Shown: positions 35,381-55,400, numbered from the stretch's first letter. The stretch: DNA of 64,000 nt from Membranipora membranacea (GCA_914767715.1 OU612073.1:23128001-23192000), one strand, 5' to 3'. The notes: generated from the sequence alone by a model not told the origin. Program-made: numbers and translations.

Positions 35381-36383
35381 ATAAATTACAATAATTTGAG
35401 AATGGAGGAAGACCTGACAGGAAACACTCAAAATTTGGTGCTTCAATCAACTTACTTTTTTACTCTTTAAGCTCAGAGTCTACAGTCTGGAGACTCTTCT
35501 TGATAATAGGCCAATCTAGAATATTTTTTCCATTTTTGCATTATCAATTCCACATTTCAAGCCTAACAGCTTTATTTCACAAATTAGATGCAGTCACCTT
35601 CCTCCTCACATGGCTGACATTTTTATACACTTGTGTGACTGCATTGTTGGTCCAATGAGGCTACGCCACGTACATTGAATGATGATGGCAAAAGGTATTG
35701 AGACACAAAAAGATAATAGAGATAAACATATCATTGTATACGCCATGCTTGTACAAATTTCCACTAATTCTTGCAAATAATATTTTGTACTAATATCACT
35801 ATCAACCTGCCACACAGGATTGTCAGCTCTGAAATTCGAGACTCACGATTTCAGAGTGTAAGCCTCCTCAGATAATCTAAGTCATAATAGTGAAATGAAA
35901 CTAAAATTCAACGAAAGAATTATGATGAGGCGTAGCTGTTACCCCTTGTCAATACCAATTCGTTCAGTGATAGGAGATTCAGAACATGTGGAACTGAGGC
36001 TCAACCATCTCTTTATAATTGTCATTGTAACCCTTCTCCTGCTCGCTCCAGATCCAAAATCATTGAGTAGCTCTGCATATTTATGGTCCACTCCACCTTG
36101 ATACCCAAAACTGTCAACATAGATACGGCCTTGAGTTTTCAAACAAATCAGACAGCCAATCAGTTTGCATTTCGTCAAAATGTTTACTATTTGGATTTTT
36201 GCATCATTAGCTACAAGACCTCACAAATTTGTGGGAGCCCCAATTTACCTGAAATATTTCGTGAAAATTTCTTCGAATCATGAAAAAACAACTCCTTATG
36301 TGTTCACCTGCAGGCTCTTGATGTCAGGATCTCTGCAAACCAATATTAGCTAGCTACCTATTTTTATATGTACTTCATAGTTC

Positions 36384-38945
36384 ATAAGTTGACGCTGCCC
36401 TGAGACTGGATAAGAAACAAGTCAAAGGTATTCACGCATTACTCATTGACTATAGTAAAGCCTTTGATAACATGGATCCTAATATTCTCGTTAACAAACT
36501 GTATTCCAAGGGACTAGGGGATACAAGTATCAAACTAATCCAGAGCTTCCTAACAGACAGAACAGCCTCAGTGGTGATAAGACTAACAGACATCAAATCT
36601 AATGAGCGTCCTGTGAACATCGGTGTGCCGCAATGGATTATGGATGGATTATCAATAAGCAGTTGAAATCGTTGAACTCGAGGAAAGGTCCAGGCCCTGA
36701 TGGCCTCATCCCCAAAGTACTTAAGCTATGTGCCTATCAACTGGCGCCTGTCATAACGAAACTGTTCAATTTATCTATCACGTCTAACATTACATCATTA
36801 CTCATACAGCTATGGACCACCTTCAGTTTGCTTATCGTGCAAACCGCTCAACTCAAGATGCTCTTTTATGCCTCACTACTACAATCACAGATTTCATTGA
36901 CAAGAAAGCTTCAAATTATGCCAGGTGTCTGTTCCTTGACTTTTCTTCTGCATTCAACACAATACATGTTCCAGACTTAATCTCGCAACTATCACATCTC
37001 GACTCCAATGTCACTGAATGGATATACAGCTTCCTAACGAATCGCACCCAAAGACCAATAGTAGATGGCAATATCTCAAAACCCATCATAACCAACACTG
37101 GCACTCCCCAGGGTTGCTGTTTATCTCCACTTTTGTTTTCAATATATACCAATAGGATTACCTCAGACTTGAGCAATATAACTGTCATTAAATACGCAGA
37201 CAACACCTGTATAATTGGATGCATATCAAATCAATCAGATCTTAGTGCCTATCTTGATGAGATTAGTAGAATTTCAAAGCAATGTTGTGATTTAAACCTA
37301 TTGTTAAACGCCCCCAAGACTCAAGAAATGATGTTTTCTACTCAGCTTGTTAGGCCCATTACCCCTACTCTTATCCTTAACGGCACGGATGTTGATTTTT
37401 GTGACAAAGTAAAATACCTTGGTGTTACTGTTGACGATAAACTACGCTATCATGATCATGTGCAATCCTTATTGACTACTGCATCTCAACGCATGTATAT
37501 TGTGAAAAATTTTGTATACTATAGCTCAAAGCCCCTTTCTCATATGTTATTCAAGAGTTTTATTGTATCCCTCATCACTTACTGTCTCCCCATACTTTTT
37601 ACAAGCATCCATGCAAGCGACAAAAAGTGCTTACGCAAAATATTTAAAGATGCCGCCAAGCTAGGGATTGAGCACCCCGATATAGATGCTCTGGTGGCCA
37701 ACCAGATCAAGACACTTGGACTACGGTACATACACGATGAAGAGCACTTTATCAATGACTTTCTAACTAAATGCCCCTCAGGTCGCTACCGCACCGTTAA
37801 ATATCGGGGTACATGGGGTAGAGACAGCTTTTTAAGACATCTCATACATACACTTAATAATATACTATTCTAAAAAACTTTTTATACAATAGAGATCTGA
37901 TTTTTCCATGTTTTTCTTTCTTGTCAGTATTAACAACGTATTTCGTGACAAATTTTTGTCTATGATAGTAATAAATCCAACCAAGGAAGCCTTCTGGGTC
38001 CTGTCCTTTGGATTATCTTTGTTGATGACATGCCAGCAGAGTCAGCTAGTGTAATGTAGTATGCAGATGACAGCACAGCATACTGCGATATAACAGCCAA
38101 CAACACCTCAACGCTACAAGCCGCAGCTAATGACATCACAACTTGGAGTGGGAGTAATCTCCTCTCCATGAATACAAAGAAGACCCAAACCATGATTCTG
38201 AATCTCAGAAGTGCTCCACCTGTTAACACAATTACGATCAGAGATGAGAACATCGAAAATGTCTCCACCTCCAGACTGCTCGGTGTAATTGTAGACTCCC
38301 ATCTATCCTTCTATCACCATGTTGACAACCTTGTGCAGAAATGCAGATCTAAGTGCCACGGTCTGACCAAACTAAAGCGTTACGGAGTATAAAAATCTAG
38401 TTTACTGCATGCCTACAAAGCCAACATACTATCTGTAGCGTCATACGCAGCACCTGCATGGTTCCCTTATGTTACCAGTCATAGCATGGAAAAACTCGAG
38501 CCAATACAATCACTCGCACTCAAAATCGTCTACCCATGCTGTGAAAGCTATGACCAAAGATGTAAGACTGCAGACATTGAAAAACTATGCGACCAACTCC
38601 AGATGATATGTGTCATATACTGCCAGAAGAAACGAGACATGCAAAAACACCTGCTTCCTGAGCCATGCAGACCTCGCAGGACAAGACTGAGCAGCAATAA
38701 CAGCCGAACCATCTCCCATAACACTGCACTAGCCAGCAGATGTCTCTTCATCAAATATGGGAATATGATGTGAAATGTTGCCCTATGCTGATAATGATGA
38801 TCTCCCTCTTTTTTGAATTTTTATTAAATACTTTTTATGCTGTACTATTATCTTTTATTTCTTATTGTAAATCAGATCAGAAATATACATTTTTCAATGT
38901 CTTTAGATCAATAATAAAGTACTCATTAATCAATTAATCAATCAT
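36384..38945 (+). mobile_element. LINE B, copy 2, interrupted by LINE A
   Basis: Counterpart of 2060-4760. Left part to 36633 (motif A, GVPQ), right part from 37985 (GSLLGP onward). It has the shared stop in the thumb region and, only here, a new TAG just before YADD (M-stop-YADD near 38057). The tail is ATCA/ATTA repeats to 38945. Confidence 0.8.
36633..37873 (+). pseudogene. LINE A reverse transcriptase, copy 2, inactivated
   Basis: Compared with 2309-3682, bases 2464-2596 (133 bp) are missing, which shifts the frame and leaves two overlapping open pieces (36633-36980 and 36812-37873). The catalytic YADD is YADN here: GAC has become AAC, with G to A at 37202. Aside from a few other substitutions the rest is unchanged. 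The changes arose after the block was copied, or belong to the other haplotype. Confidence 0.85.
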
Positions 38946-39198
38946 ATTTTTATTTATCCCTTGCCTATATTGAAAAGTTGCCTAAAACACACTACAATCT
39001 CATTCATGATAACAAAACTCATAATAAAAAATCTGTTCACATTACATATATAAATTACATGTGTGCCGACGTATGCAGCCAGGCATATGGTGAAGTTCTT
39101 TACATCATGGCCAGTTTATTTCAAGCCAGAAATATTGAAATATACAATACATCAACTTGTCCTAGTGTTCATAAAATTGAGTGAATCTCGAACACAAA

Positions 39199-42100
39199 TC
39201 ATCCCCATGCCTCAGTCATACAAAAATGTAGAACAAGCTGACCATCGCTACCAAAACAGTCATAGAGCTTTCCTACTTCAACATCAGCAGAGGGTGAGAA
39301 TGTCTGTTTGACATACATAAACAGTGTTTGGTGCGCCTCCATTTTGAGTGGCTTCTTTACAAAGTTTGTTATTGCACCTATTGTCTTATCTCTAGTTACG
39401 TTCCATTTGTCTCGAGTTAGAGCCGGAGTAGCGCCTACAATAAATAGAACACAAACTACTGATAAACCAGAGTCAGGCACGACTAGGTAAGTGTTTGCCT
39501 ATCCCGGGATGCACTAGCATTATCCTCCCACTTCCATAACATTTCCCTCTTATTTCACTTACACTTGACACGAGGTACTGCAATCATGTCCCTTACTTGG
39601 TTACACATGGAAAAAATCTATATTTATATTGTTATTGGTATCACTTATTGACTACAGTTACTGGGACTAAATTCTGATCCGCCAATAACCAATAAAAATG
39701 ATCCCTGGTTGTTTTTGTTGCGCCAACTACGAAAGATCGGAATGGACAACGTTGGTTTGAAGACTTATTATAGAACAAACATACGTTCTGTTTTATCCTA
39801 TGCATCCCTGTATTTTTCCAATTTTTATCAAATAATAATAATAATAAAGTTTATTTGTGAAACGCTTAATAAAATTGCAGAGCAAAAATTTCTAAGCGTT
39901 ATTACATTAAAACCAATAAAATAAAGGTCAAATAAAATGGATAAAATATGTGCATAAGGATAAAATTAAAAGATAATTCTGATACTGCTATATAAATCTA
40001 TAAAATAAAATCTAATTACTTAAAGTACAATCTAAATAAATACGTTTTAGTAGCTGACTTAAAACCGGAGCTCAAGTTAGAACATGTACAGGATTCAGCC
40101 ACAAAAATAATCGAACCTGACGTTGATTATGCTGAAAGACTTGAACTTTTAAAGCTGCCTACTATCTGTGATTTTATTTCTGAGATGTCTAAAACTGTTT
40201 CAACAATATTGTGTCCAATGAAGACCATCCTCTTTTTAGTTGTGTTGTTTTTAACTGAGCAAAGGTATCCTCTCGCCTACATACCATCTATCGCCCATCA
40301 AAGTGCAGGACTCAAAAGCTTTTAAAGAGCTTTTTTCCTTACTACATGTCAGCTTTCAACAAAATTTAAACTTTTTTCTTTTTTATGTACCAATCCAATT
40401 TTATCGCCTGTTGATACATGGAATGAAATAATAAACCTAACCTCACCTAACCTCACCTAACCTCATCTAACCTCACCTAACCTAACCTAACCTAACCTAA
40501 CCTAACCTCACCTAACCTCACCTAACCTAACCTAACCTAACCTAACCTAACCTAACCTCACCTAACCTAACCTCACCTCACCTAACCTCACCTCACCTAA
40601 CCTCACCTAACCTAACCTAACCTAACCTCACCTAACCTAACCTCACCTCACCTAACCTCACCTCACCTAACCTAACCTAACCTAACCTAACCTAACCTCA
40701 CCTAACCTAACCTCACCTCACCTAACCTCACCTCACCTAACCTCACCTAACCTAACCTAACCTAACCTAACCTCACCCATTCACAATGATAAACAGTAAT
40801 TATAAATGAGCGCCGCTCATAAGTGGATTAAAGACTTACTTTGAGGCTGCTGCTGTTGTATCACATCTTATTCTCAATATGTTATTCTATCATGTGAGCG
40901 AATTCCAGCTCTAGAATCCAAATATTGAAGAATTTATGGACTCTCAAACTTTCCAAGGTGATCACCTTCAATTGGCATTGGGAATTAGCAGGCAATACAT
41001 GTGTGACGTCACAGCGCGGATACTTGTTATGATATACTTATAGATAAGATGATGATCAAAATGTTCTGGGATTCAGTGGGTCTCAAACCCAGGTCCACAT
41101 GGCCCAACAGGCAACGCCGCTACGTTTGAGCTATATTGTCTACAAACTCAAGGATTTGGACCTAGTGGTGCGATGGTAGCGGCAACGGCGTTGCTTGCCG
41201 GTATAAAAGACCTGGGTTTGAGTCCTACCTAGTACTGAATTTTGATCATCATCTTGTCTGTGGAATTATTAGTATAACATACTCATAATAAGTATGACGC
41301 GTTGTGGCGTCACACTTGGATTGCCCACTGATTCTAAATGCCAATAGACTGCCGTCATCTTGAAAGTTTGAGAGACCATAACTTCCTCAATATTTGGATT
41401 CTACAGCTGGAAATCACTCACATAGAATTAAATATGGAGAATAAGATGTGATACAAAACAGCAGCCTCAAAGTAAGTCCTTAAGCTGCATTAAGGTAGAG
41501 ACACGGGGTCAGCAAATATCAACTTTCTATACACCGCCGGAAAGCTGCCAAGCTACTGATCGGTAACAGATCATCAAATATTTGATTGGATGACGTTGTG
41601 TGATTTTATCAAGGAAATGAGTCCAAAAAGGCTGTTTTTGGCAAAGTGGATGGCTGAGCTAATTTGATTGCTAGATATTTCAAAACAGGTTATATTTATT
41701 CTTAGAGATATAGTTTTTTTTGGTTGAAAATAATATGAAATGAACACAAACAAGCTTTTCGTGTCACGTCATAATGTGTGTGATTTTTTAAATTTGATGA
41801 AATAATGTGAAATTTTAAGCATCGATTTGAGATATATTTAAAAATCTTCCACTGAAGGACTGATTGAATGACCCTCACTCCAATTTTCAGCCGTATAAAC
41901 ATTTTATCAAGATCGGCACAGACCTTCAAAGGTAGATACATTTGGGGTCATTTTTTCCATAACGCCAAATATGCTGTCAAAATGACCACTACTTAGGTCA
42001 GAAAAATTATTTTTTTAAATTCTCACATACGATCTTGATCAAATCTTTGTACTCCGGAAAATTGGAATGTGTGTCAATTAATCAGTCCTTCAGTGGAAAA

Positions 42101-43013
42101 TAGCAAAAAATTTGGTTATTATTGTTTAAATCTTTCTCAAATCGATGCTTAAAATTTTCACATTATTTCATCAAATTTCAGAAATCACACACATTATGAC
42201 GTAACGCATAATATGCGTTACGTCATAATGTGTGTGATTTCTGAAATTTGATGAAATAATGTGAAAATATGTTTGGATGACGTTGGTTATATTTATTCTT
42301 AGAGATCTCTAAGAATAAATATAACCTGATTTGAAATTTCTAGCAATCAAATTAGCTCAGCCATCCACTTTGCTAAAAACAGTCTTTTTGGCCTCATTTT
42401 CTTGATAAAATGACGCAACGTCATCCAAACATATTTTTGATGATCAGCAGCTTGACAGCTTTCCAACGGTGTATAGAAAGTTGATTTTTGCTGACCCCAT
42501 GTCTCTACCGTAAATATGCTAAGCTTATGCATAATAGTGAATATGAAAAGTATACAATATGTGATACGATATATATATAGATGTATCAAGCTTTGCAATG
42601 ATGCTGATTCATCTTATCTCAAAATCAATGATAACATGCAGATCAACAGATGAGTAGGGCACAAACTTAAACTCACCAGCAGGCTTGAGGAGAATCTTTA
42701 TCTTATCACTTGGTGATGGGAACTTGATTTGAAGTTTGGGTGGTGGACTAGTTACAGGATCTGATGAAGTTTCATTGTCAGTCTCATTTATATTGCTATC
42801 ATCTTTAGAGGCAGGAATTTCCGATGATGATCTTCTAGAGTCAGAGCCGTTAACATCAGTTTGTTTGTTTTGGTCTGAGGCAATTTTGTCACTTTGCGAT
42901 TCAGCAGCAGGAGGAGAGCTGTTCCCAGCAGCGGGTGGTGATGTCGCCTCCTCTGATTGGTCAGCAGATTTGTTTTGGTTTGTTGTTTCAGAGCACGCAT
43001 CGGTGTCAGCCAT
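39199..43013 (-). CDS. ATG12: Autophagy protein ATG12 (copy 2), two exons
   Basis: Second complete ATG12. Exon 1 is 43013-42677 with a GTGAGT donor and exon 2 is 39434-39199, giving 190 residues ending AWG. Against copy 1 there are six substitutions: L51Q, G73S, G85D, I87V and L98F in the disordered N-terminal tail, and only F179L in the ubiquitin fold. Splice sites, frame, terminal Gly and the 3' AATAAA (38954-38949) are all kept, so nothing marks it as a pseudogene. Its intron is longer (3.2 kb) because the pentamer tract and an insertion have grown it. Either a true recent paralog or an allele. Confidence 0.92.
39829..40068 (-). mobile_element. Copy 2-specific insertion, probable retroelement tail
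   Basis: Replaces 12 bases of copy 1 (AAAACACACCAA after position 5643). It begins with an AAT microsatellite followed by AAAGTTTATTTGTG. Read on the minus strand this is an AT-rich tail ending ...AAACTTT(ATT)n, the usual look of a LINE/SINE 3' end. No target duplication is obvious. Confidence 0.5.
40436..40777 (+). repeat. CCTAA/CCTCA pentanucleotide array
   Basis: About 68 pentamers. CCTAA (TTAGG on the other strand, the motif of arthropod telomeres) is mixed with CCTCA. Local blocks of the mix recur, which points to tandem slippage or unequal exchange rather than telomerase. It starts at the 3' end of the LINE D fragment. Confidence 0.95.
40828..41483. mobile_element. Foldback element with tRNA-like arms (copy 2)
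   Basis: Counterpart of 6124-6779, still bounded by TTAA (40828-40831 and 41480-41483). The head-to-head arms, with B-box-like GGGTTTGAG words on both strands, are kept. Confidence 0.7.
41490..42513. mobile_element. Second foldback element, rearranged (copy 2)
   Basis: Counterpart of 6786-7802. The left TTAA is at 41490-41493; the right one is mutated to GTAA (42510-42513). About 25 bases near 41845, present in copy 1 (7135-7165), are missing. The right arm holds two new perfect palindromes not present in copy 1. Confidence 0.7.
42154..42326. repeat. Two perfect palindromes in the foldback element
   Basis: 42154-42210 and 42212-42268 are exact 57-base inverted copies separated by one base. 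42285-42326 is a perfect 42-base palindrome centred on AGAGATCTCT. Copy 1 has ordinary unpaired arm sequence here. The inverted segments are copies of neighbouring arm sequence. Confidence 0.95.
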
Positions 43014-43022
43014 TTTATAACA

Positions 43023-43208
43023 CTATGTACCAACTGCAATGGGAATAGAATTGGTAATATCATTACAACTTTGTTGAGTTTTATAATTGTCATCAATATT
43101 AAAAAAAACATACTTCTCTTTCAACTGCTCATAGTAACCCTCGACTCTCCTATATAACAGATCAGATTCATGCAAATGCTGCCGACAGGAGTTATTGATG
43201 TCACCCAT
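43023..43208 (-). CDS. Upstream open frame in phase with ATG12 (copy 2)
   Basis: 61 codons from 43208 to a TAG at 43025-43023, in the same frame as ATG12 (ATG at 43013). It has two extra codons relative to copy 1 and several substitutions but no stop or shift. It also contains a GTATGT donor-like site. Translation is unproven. Confidence 0.4.
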   Translation of the reverse strand: MGDINNSCRQHLHESDLLYRRVEGYYEQLKEKYVFFNIDDNYKTQQSCNDITNSIPIAVGT

Positions 43209-43759
43209 CTCATATCGTGGTGTGGAGGAGGAGAATAATTACTCACAGATTTCAGACAAGAAAGAGAGTCAAATAGAACCAAAAAAAAGTAGCTGTATAA
43301 TATCAAATATCACAGGAAAAAGAAAATATGGTAGTGGCTCGGTATGAGTCTCATCCTAAAGCTGTCTTTTAGTTGTCAGTTGTTGATGATGCGGTTCTGA
43401 ATGGGCACTTAATACAGGCATTGATGATGGGTGTGTCAAGACTGTCATATTCGATGATATGATATCATAACTAAAGTATTGCAGGTGTTGCAACTAGTGT
43501 GTCTTACAACGCTCAAGGCCAACAAAGTATTGAGGGCCTCTATGTGTGTCACCACTCTGCGGAAATACTTGACATGTGGTGAGGTAGCTGATGTCCTGAC
43601 TCAGGTTGGTTGGTGGCAGGTCAGATGCAACCTGTATTGACAAGCTTTATTGGTGTAAGGAGGAAGCTTGTAAAGACAAGTTAGGTCGGATGGTAGGCCT
43701 ACTTCTGAGTACTGACTACTATTCTATTGCAGAACTAGCTGCCTGACACTTCATTTCAA

Positions 43760-43922
43760 GAAGAGGTATACTCCCAAGGGTGCTGGGGGCTGGAACAATC
43801 AACCTTGAAAGGTCCCCCAATGGGATTCGAACCCACAACCCTTTCGGCACTAATTGCCTGGCAGTGAATAGCAAGCACGCTAACCGATTGCGCCATCTCA
43901 CCATCCCCCTTTGCATCTCATG
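43760..43922 (-). mobile_element. tRNA-derived SINE (copy 2)
   Basis: Duplicate of the SINE at 9050-9215, with the same A box and perfect B box on the minus strand. Homology between the block copies ends about 40 bases beyond its head. Confidence 0.72.
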
Positions 43923-44164
43923 GAACTCAATTGATATTGTGAACCTGATAGAGCTGTGCTAGCTTTGTAATGGAGATTACAGGCTTGTTATCCCTAACAA
44001 AGACTTTCAGTGTAAGCAAGGAGTAACTGTCTCTCCTTGGTATTTATAATAGACAGCAGCAGCCCATCATCATTACATGATACACACATAGTCAGAGGTC
44101 CTTATTTATGAAGACTGCCAAGGATTGGAATGCCCTCCTCCTTCCAGCTCCCTACTTGCTCCCA

Positions 44165-44461
44165 TGGGCCCCTCGGACTTACATTTCTTTACTTTGCCAA
44201 TGTCCAGTATCAACCACCCAAAACACGCCAAACAGGGTAAGACACAAAAAAGTTTTTTTACAACCTACCTTGAAATCTCTCTCACTAACTCAGCCTCCTT
44301 CCTCTTTCATTTGCTTCAGGTTTGAAGGTTCTAGCACAAACAGAGCTGATATGTCAAGTTAGGTTGTAAAAAAAAAAATTGTGTCTTATCCTGTTTGGTG
44401 TTTTTTGGGGTGGTTGATACTGGACATTGGCAAAGTAAGACATGTAAGTCCCAGGGGCCCA
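44165..44461. mobile_element. MITE with ~110-bp terminal inverted repeats
   Basis: A 297-bp element. The left arm starts TGGGCCCCTCGGACTTACAT and the right arm is its complement ending GGGGCCCA. The arms stay paired through CCAATGTCCAGTATCAACCA and the GGTTGTAAAAAA region, leaving a small loop. No frame for a transposase. It shares termini with 20195-20301. Confidence 0.75.
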
Positions 44462-44607
44462 CATTACAGAAAAAGTCACTCCAGTTCTAAATGGCCAATA
44501 GCCAGTGTTATGAAAAATTCATGGTAGAGGGTTTGTTGGTGCATGCTAATGCTTGTTTAGGTACTTAGTCTGATCCAACAAAGGATTTCTAACGATATTG
44601 GCTGTAT

Positions 44608-44665
44608 AACAATGCTGTATTGTATTTAACAACAATGCTGTCTTGTATTTAACAACAATGCTGCC
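44608..44665 (+). repeat. 23-bp tandem repeat, 2.5 units
   Basis: AACAATGCTGTATTGTATTT-type unit starting at 44608, 44631 and 44654. Small and non-coding, upstream of ALDH4A1. Confidence 0.7.
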
Positions 44666-45756
44666 ATTCATACAACACCCGTCACCAATGACGGTTTTTA
44701 TTGCCTATTTAGAACTGCATAAATTTTTGTAATGCATGCTTGCTCCCCCCTGGGTAGCACCCTGGTGGTTCCTGTAGGTGATACACCATTGATGACCTGG
44801 AACGAATATGGACTTACGAGAAACAAATTGCTGGATTTATCTACCCTGATGTAGCAATTACCTCACCTGAGGTAAGAACTGAGGGCTGAGGTAATGACTA
44901 AATGAGTCTTCAGTCTAATAGTCAAGTCATACATTTATTACATGATGATCATGTACTACTATCACTCAGTCTACTGTTAGTATCCTAGAAAAAATGAGAT
45001 TATCCATTACATCCATTGATCAGCAACTTGGGGAGAGTTTACTTCTTCATTCTTCAAAAGCCTAGTGTGTTCATGCAGCCCAATACTAGTACAAAACTTA
45101 CTTACTTGCTTTCACTTAGGCTTTAGGGTAAACATTTCCACTATTCTTGTTAACCATTGGCCCTAACCTGATCCAATTTGAAAGTGGGAAATTCACATTA
45201 CGCCTTGATACAAACATGTCTAAATCAAAGGATTTTGGGTTATAACATTTGAGAACTTTCATTACTCCTAAGTCTAAAGTAATAATTGAACTATTCACCT
45301 TTTGATATGATTGGCTCACAGAGACACACCCTCTGATTATTGTATTCATACATACATTATGCAATGAGAAGATTAAACAAAGACTTTTTTGGTGGCTTAT
45401 GATAATCTGTCATTGATTGGTGTACTTTGATTGAATTTTCTATCGAATAATACCATGTAATAGTATAATCATCTTCATTTTGTTGCATTTTTATTGTTTA
45501 AAACTATATTATTGTTTTGCCCATTAGTAAATCAGTAAATATCCGTTGCAAATCCAAAATTGCATGTGTACCAATCTCTGCTGTAAACAAACAAGCAGGA
45601 ACTCAGACAGAACCAAGTAGCACTGCATGCTGTATGTTTCCACTTTTGTGCCTGTTTGCAGTTCCTCTCTAGCAGTATTACTGGCCAAGCTGCCTGTGTA
45701 CCTTCGATATTGAGGTGTATAGTATCCTTTGACCATCAGAAAAACACCTATCAATC
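44666..45756. other. ALDH4A1 5' flank
   Basis: Intergenic. No gene is recognised; the promoter and 5' UTR of ALDH4A1 must lie here. No convincing TATA or initiator can be singled out by eye. Confidence 0.35.
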
Positions 45757-53957
<8,201 letters not shown>

Positions 53958-55400
53958 AGCTATCAAGCTATGCCATCGAGATGTATAGATCTATGTTGTA
54001 GGATGATATTCTAAAACTGACATTGCAATCAACAAGAGCAGCTATTTTTGTTTTTCTTTTGACAATCTTTATTTTTGGATCTGAGTCATCTGAGCATAAT
54101 AATAAGAATGAATTGAGGGTGCAGTTTTATTGCACAGTAATTCTCTTCTATTTTGATACTTACATGTATTTATAAAGTTTTGACGATCATCTATTTCAAC
54201 AAAATATAGATTAATTTTTTGCCAAATAAGATCTTGCAGTGAGCAGCATAAGATTCATTTAAAAAGCCCGCTTGGAGAATCACTAGCCATTATGTAATAA
54301 TTATTATAGCCGGGTGCTATTTTAAGCAGCTATTTTTTGTCGCGCATTTGGAGTTTTGATAGCTGGTTTGAGCCACATTTATTTTTTGAGATTCTTAATA
54401 TCTACTTTCAGCTCAACTTTTCGACATAACATTCACTGATTTGAGAGAAATTCTTTTTAATCACTGTTTCATTTTATTTGGCGCTTTTGTGTGAAAAATA
54501 CATAAACCTAAACCAACAACTTTTCAAGTCACAGCACTCCAATTACAATTTAAAAAAGTCAAAACTAACAACATGTGTATGTGAAATTGTTTTGCTTTCA
54601 TCAGTTGTAAGCATACAGCATACGTAGCAATAACAACAATGCCACGGACTCACCTTGGATGATCATATTGTAAGTTATATCCCCTTAAAAAGAGAGAGGA
54701 CAATTCACAAATATCCCTATTGACTAGCACAATTTGTGCAATTTGGTTTTGTTATTATGAGAGCACCTATACCAAATGACTTAACCTACATTGTTTGGTG
54801 TTCACTGAAGTCCACAATGATCTACTTTAAATATGCAGATGCTTCGATGGATTTTGTGAGTTTCAGCAAATTGATCACAGGGCTATGATGACAATTCTCT
54901 TTATAAAGAATGGCCTGGGGAATAACATTGAGTACACCATTAGAACTTGATTATTTCCCCTTATGGTCATGTTGTATGTCTATGTCTTTTTTGGTCTTGA
55001 GGATGATTGTACCGAAAGTTCTCACTATAAATAATCCTAAATGCTGACTGTTGACTCTTACGAGGCAGGTCAGATCAAAGATAGCAGAGTTGTAGTTTCT
55101 TTGCGTAAATTGATTGATTGATTGATTGTATTCTATCACTAACATAAAATAATATGTTGCGAGATAAGGGTGTTCATACTGAAAAGGAGCCAGCACATAC
55201 AAGGAAAAATAAGATTAAACACTGATGGATGATTAAAAGTGAATATCATTTAAAATATGGATAACTTCAAGAACCTTCAAAGTTTTTCCACTAATTATAC
55301 CAGTAATTTTTTAATTTATTTGACAACGGAAAATGAATAAGCAATTCAAAGATAGGCCAGGAAAAATCAAAATGTATAAGAATATATATATAGATATTAC
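53958..55400. other. Region between convergent ALDH4A1 and TPR genes
   Basis: AT-rich 3' flanks of two convergent genes. Includes an ATTG tetranucleotide run near 55108-55128. No further gene recognised. Confidence 0.4.

Larger units (their letters stand above)
39640..40777 (+). mobile_element. LINE D 3' fragment with long CCTAA tail (copy 2)
   Basis: Same LINE fragment as 5440-6073, but with two differences. It contains a foreign 240-bp piece (39829-40068). Its 3' tail is about 342 bases of CCTAA with many CCTCA variants (40436-40777), compared with about 52 bases in copy 1. It lies in the intron of ATG12 copy 2. Confidence 0.75.
34327..43962. repeat. Segmental duplication, copy 2
   Basis: Second copy of the block at 1-9252. 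Relative to copy 1 it has: a 133-bp deletion in the LINE reverse transcriptase (copy 1 bases 2464-2596); a 240-bp replacement insertion at 39829-40068; a CCTAA tract grown from about 52 to about 342 bases (40436-40777); and rebuilt palindromes at 42154-42326. The left edge is sharp at 34327, inside AT-rich DNA with no obvious element boundary. Confidence 0.93.
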
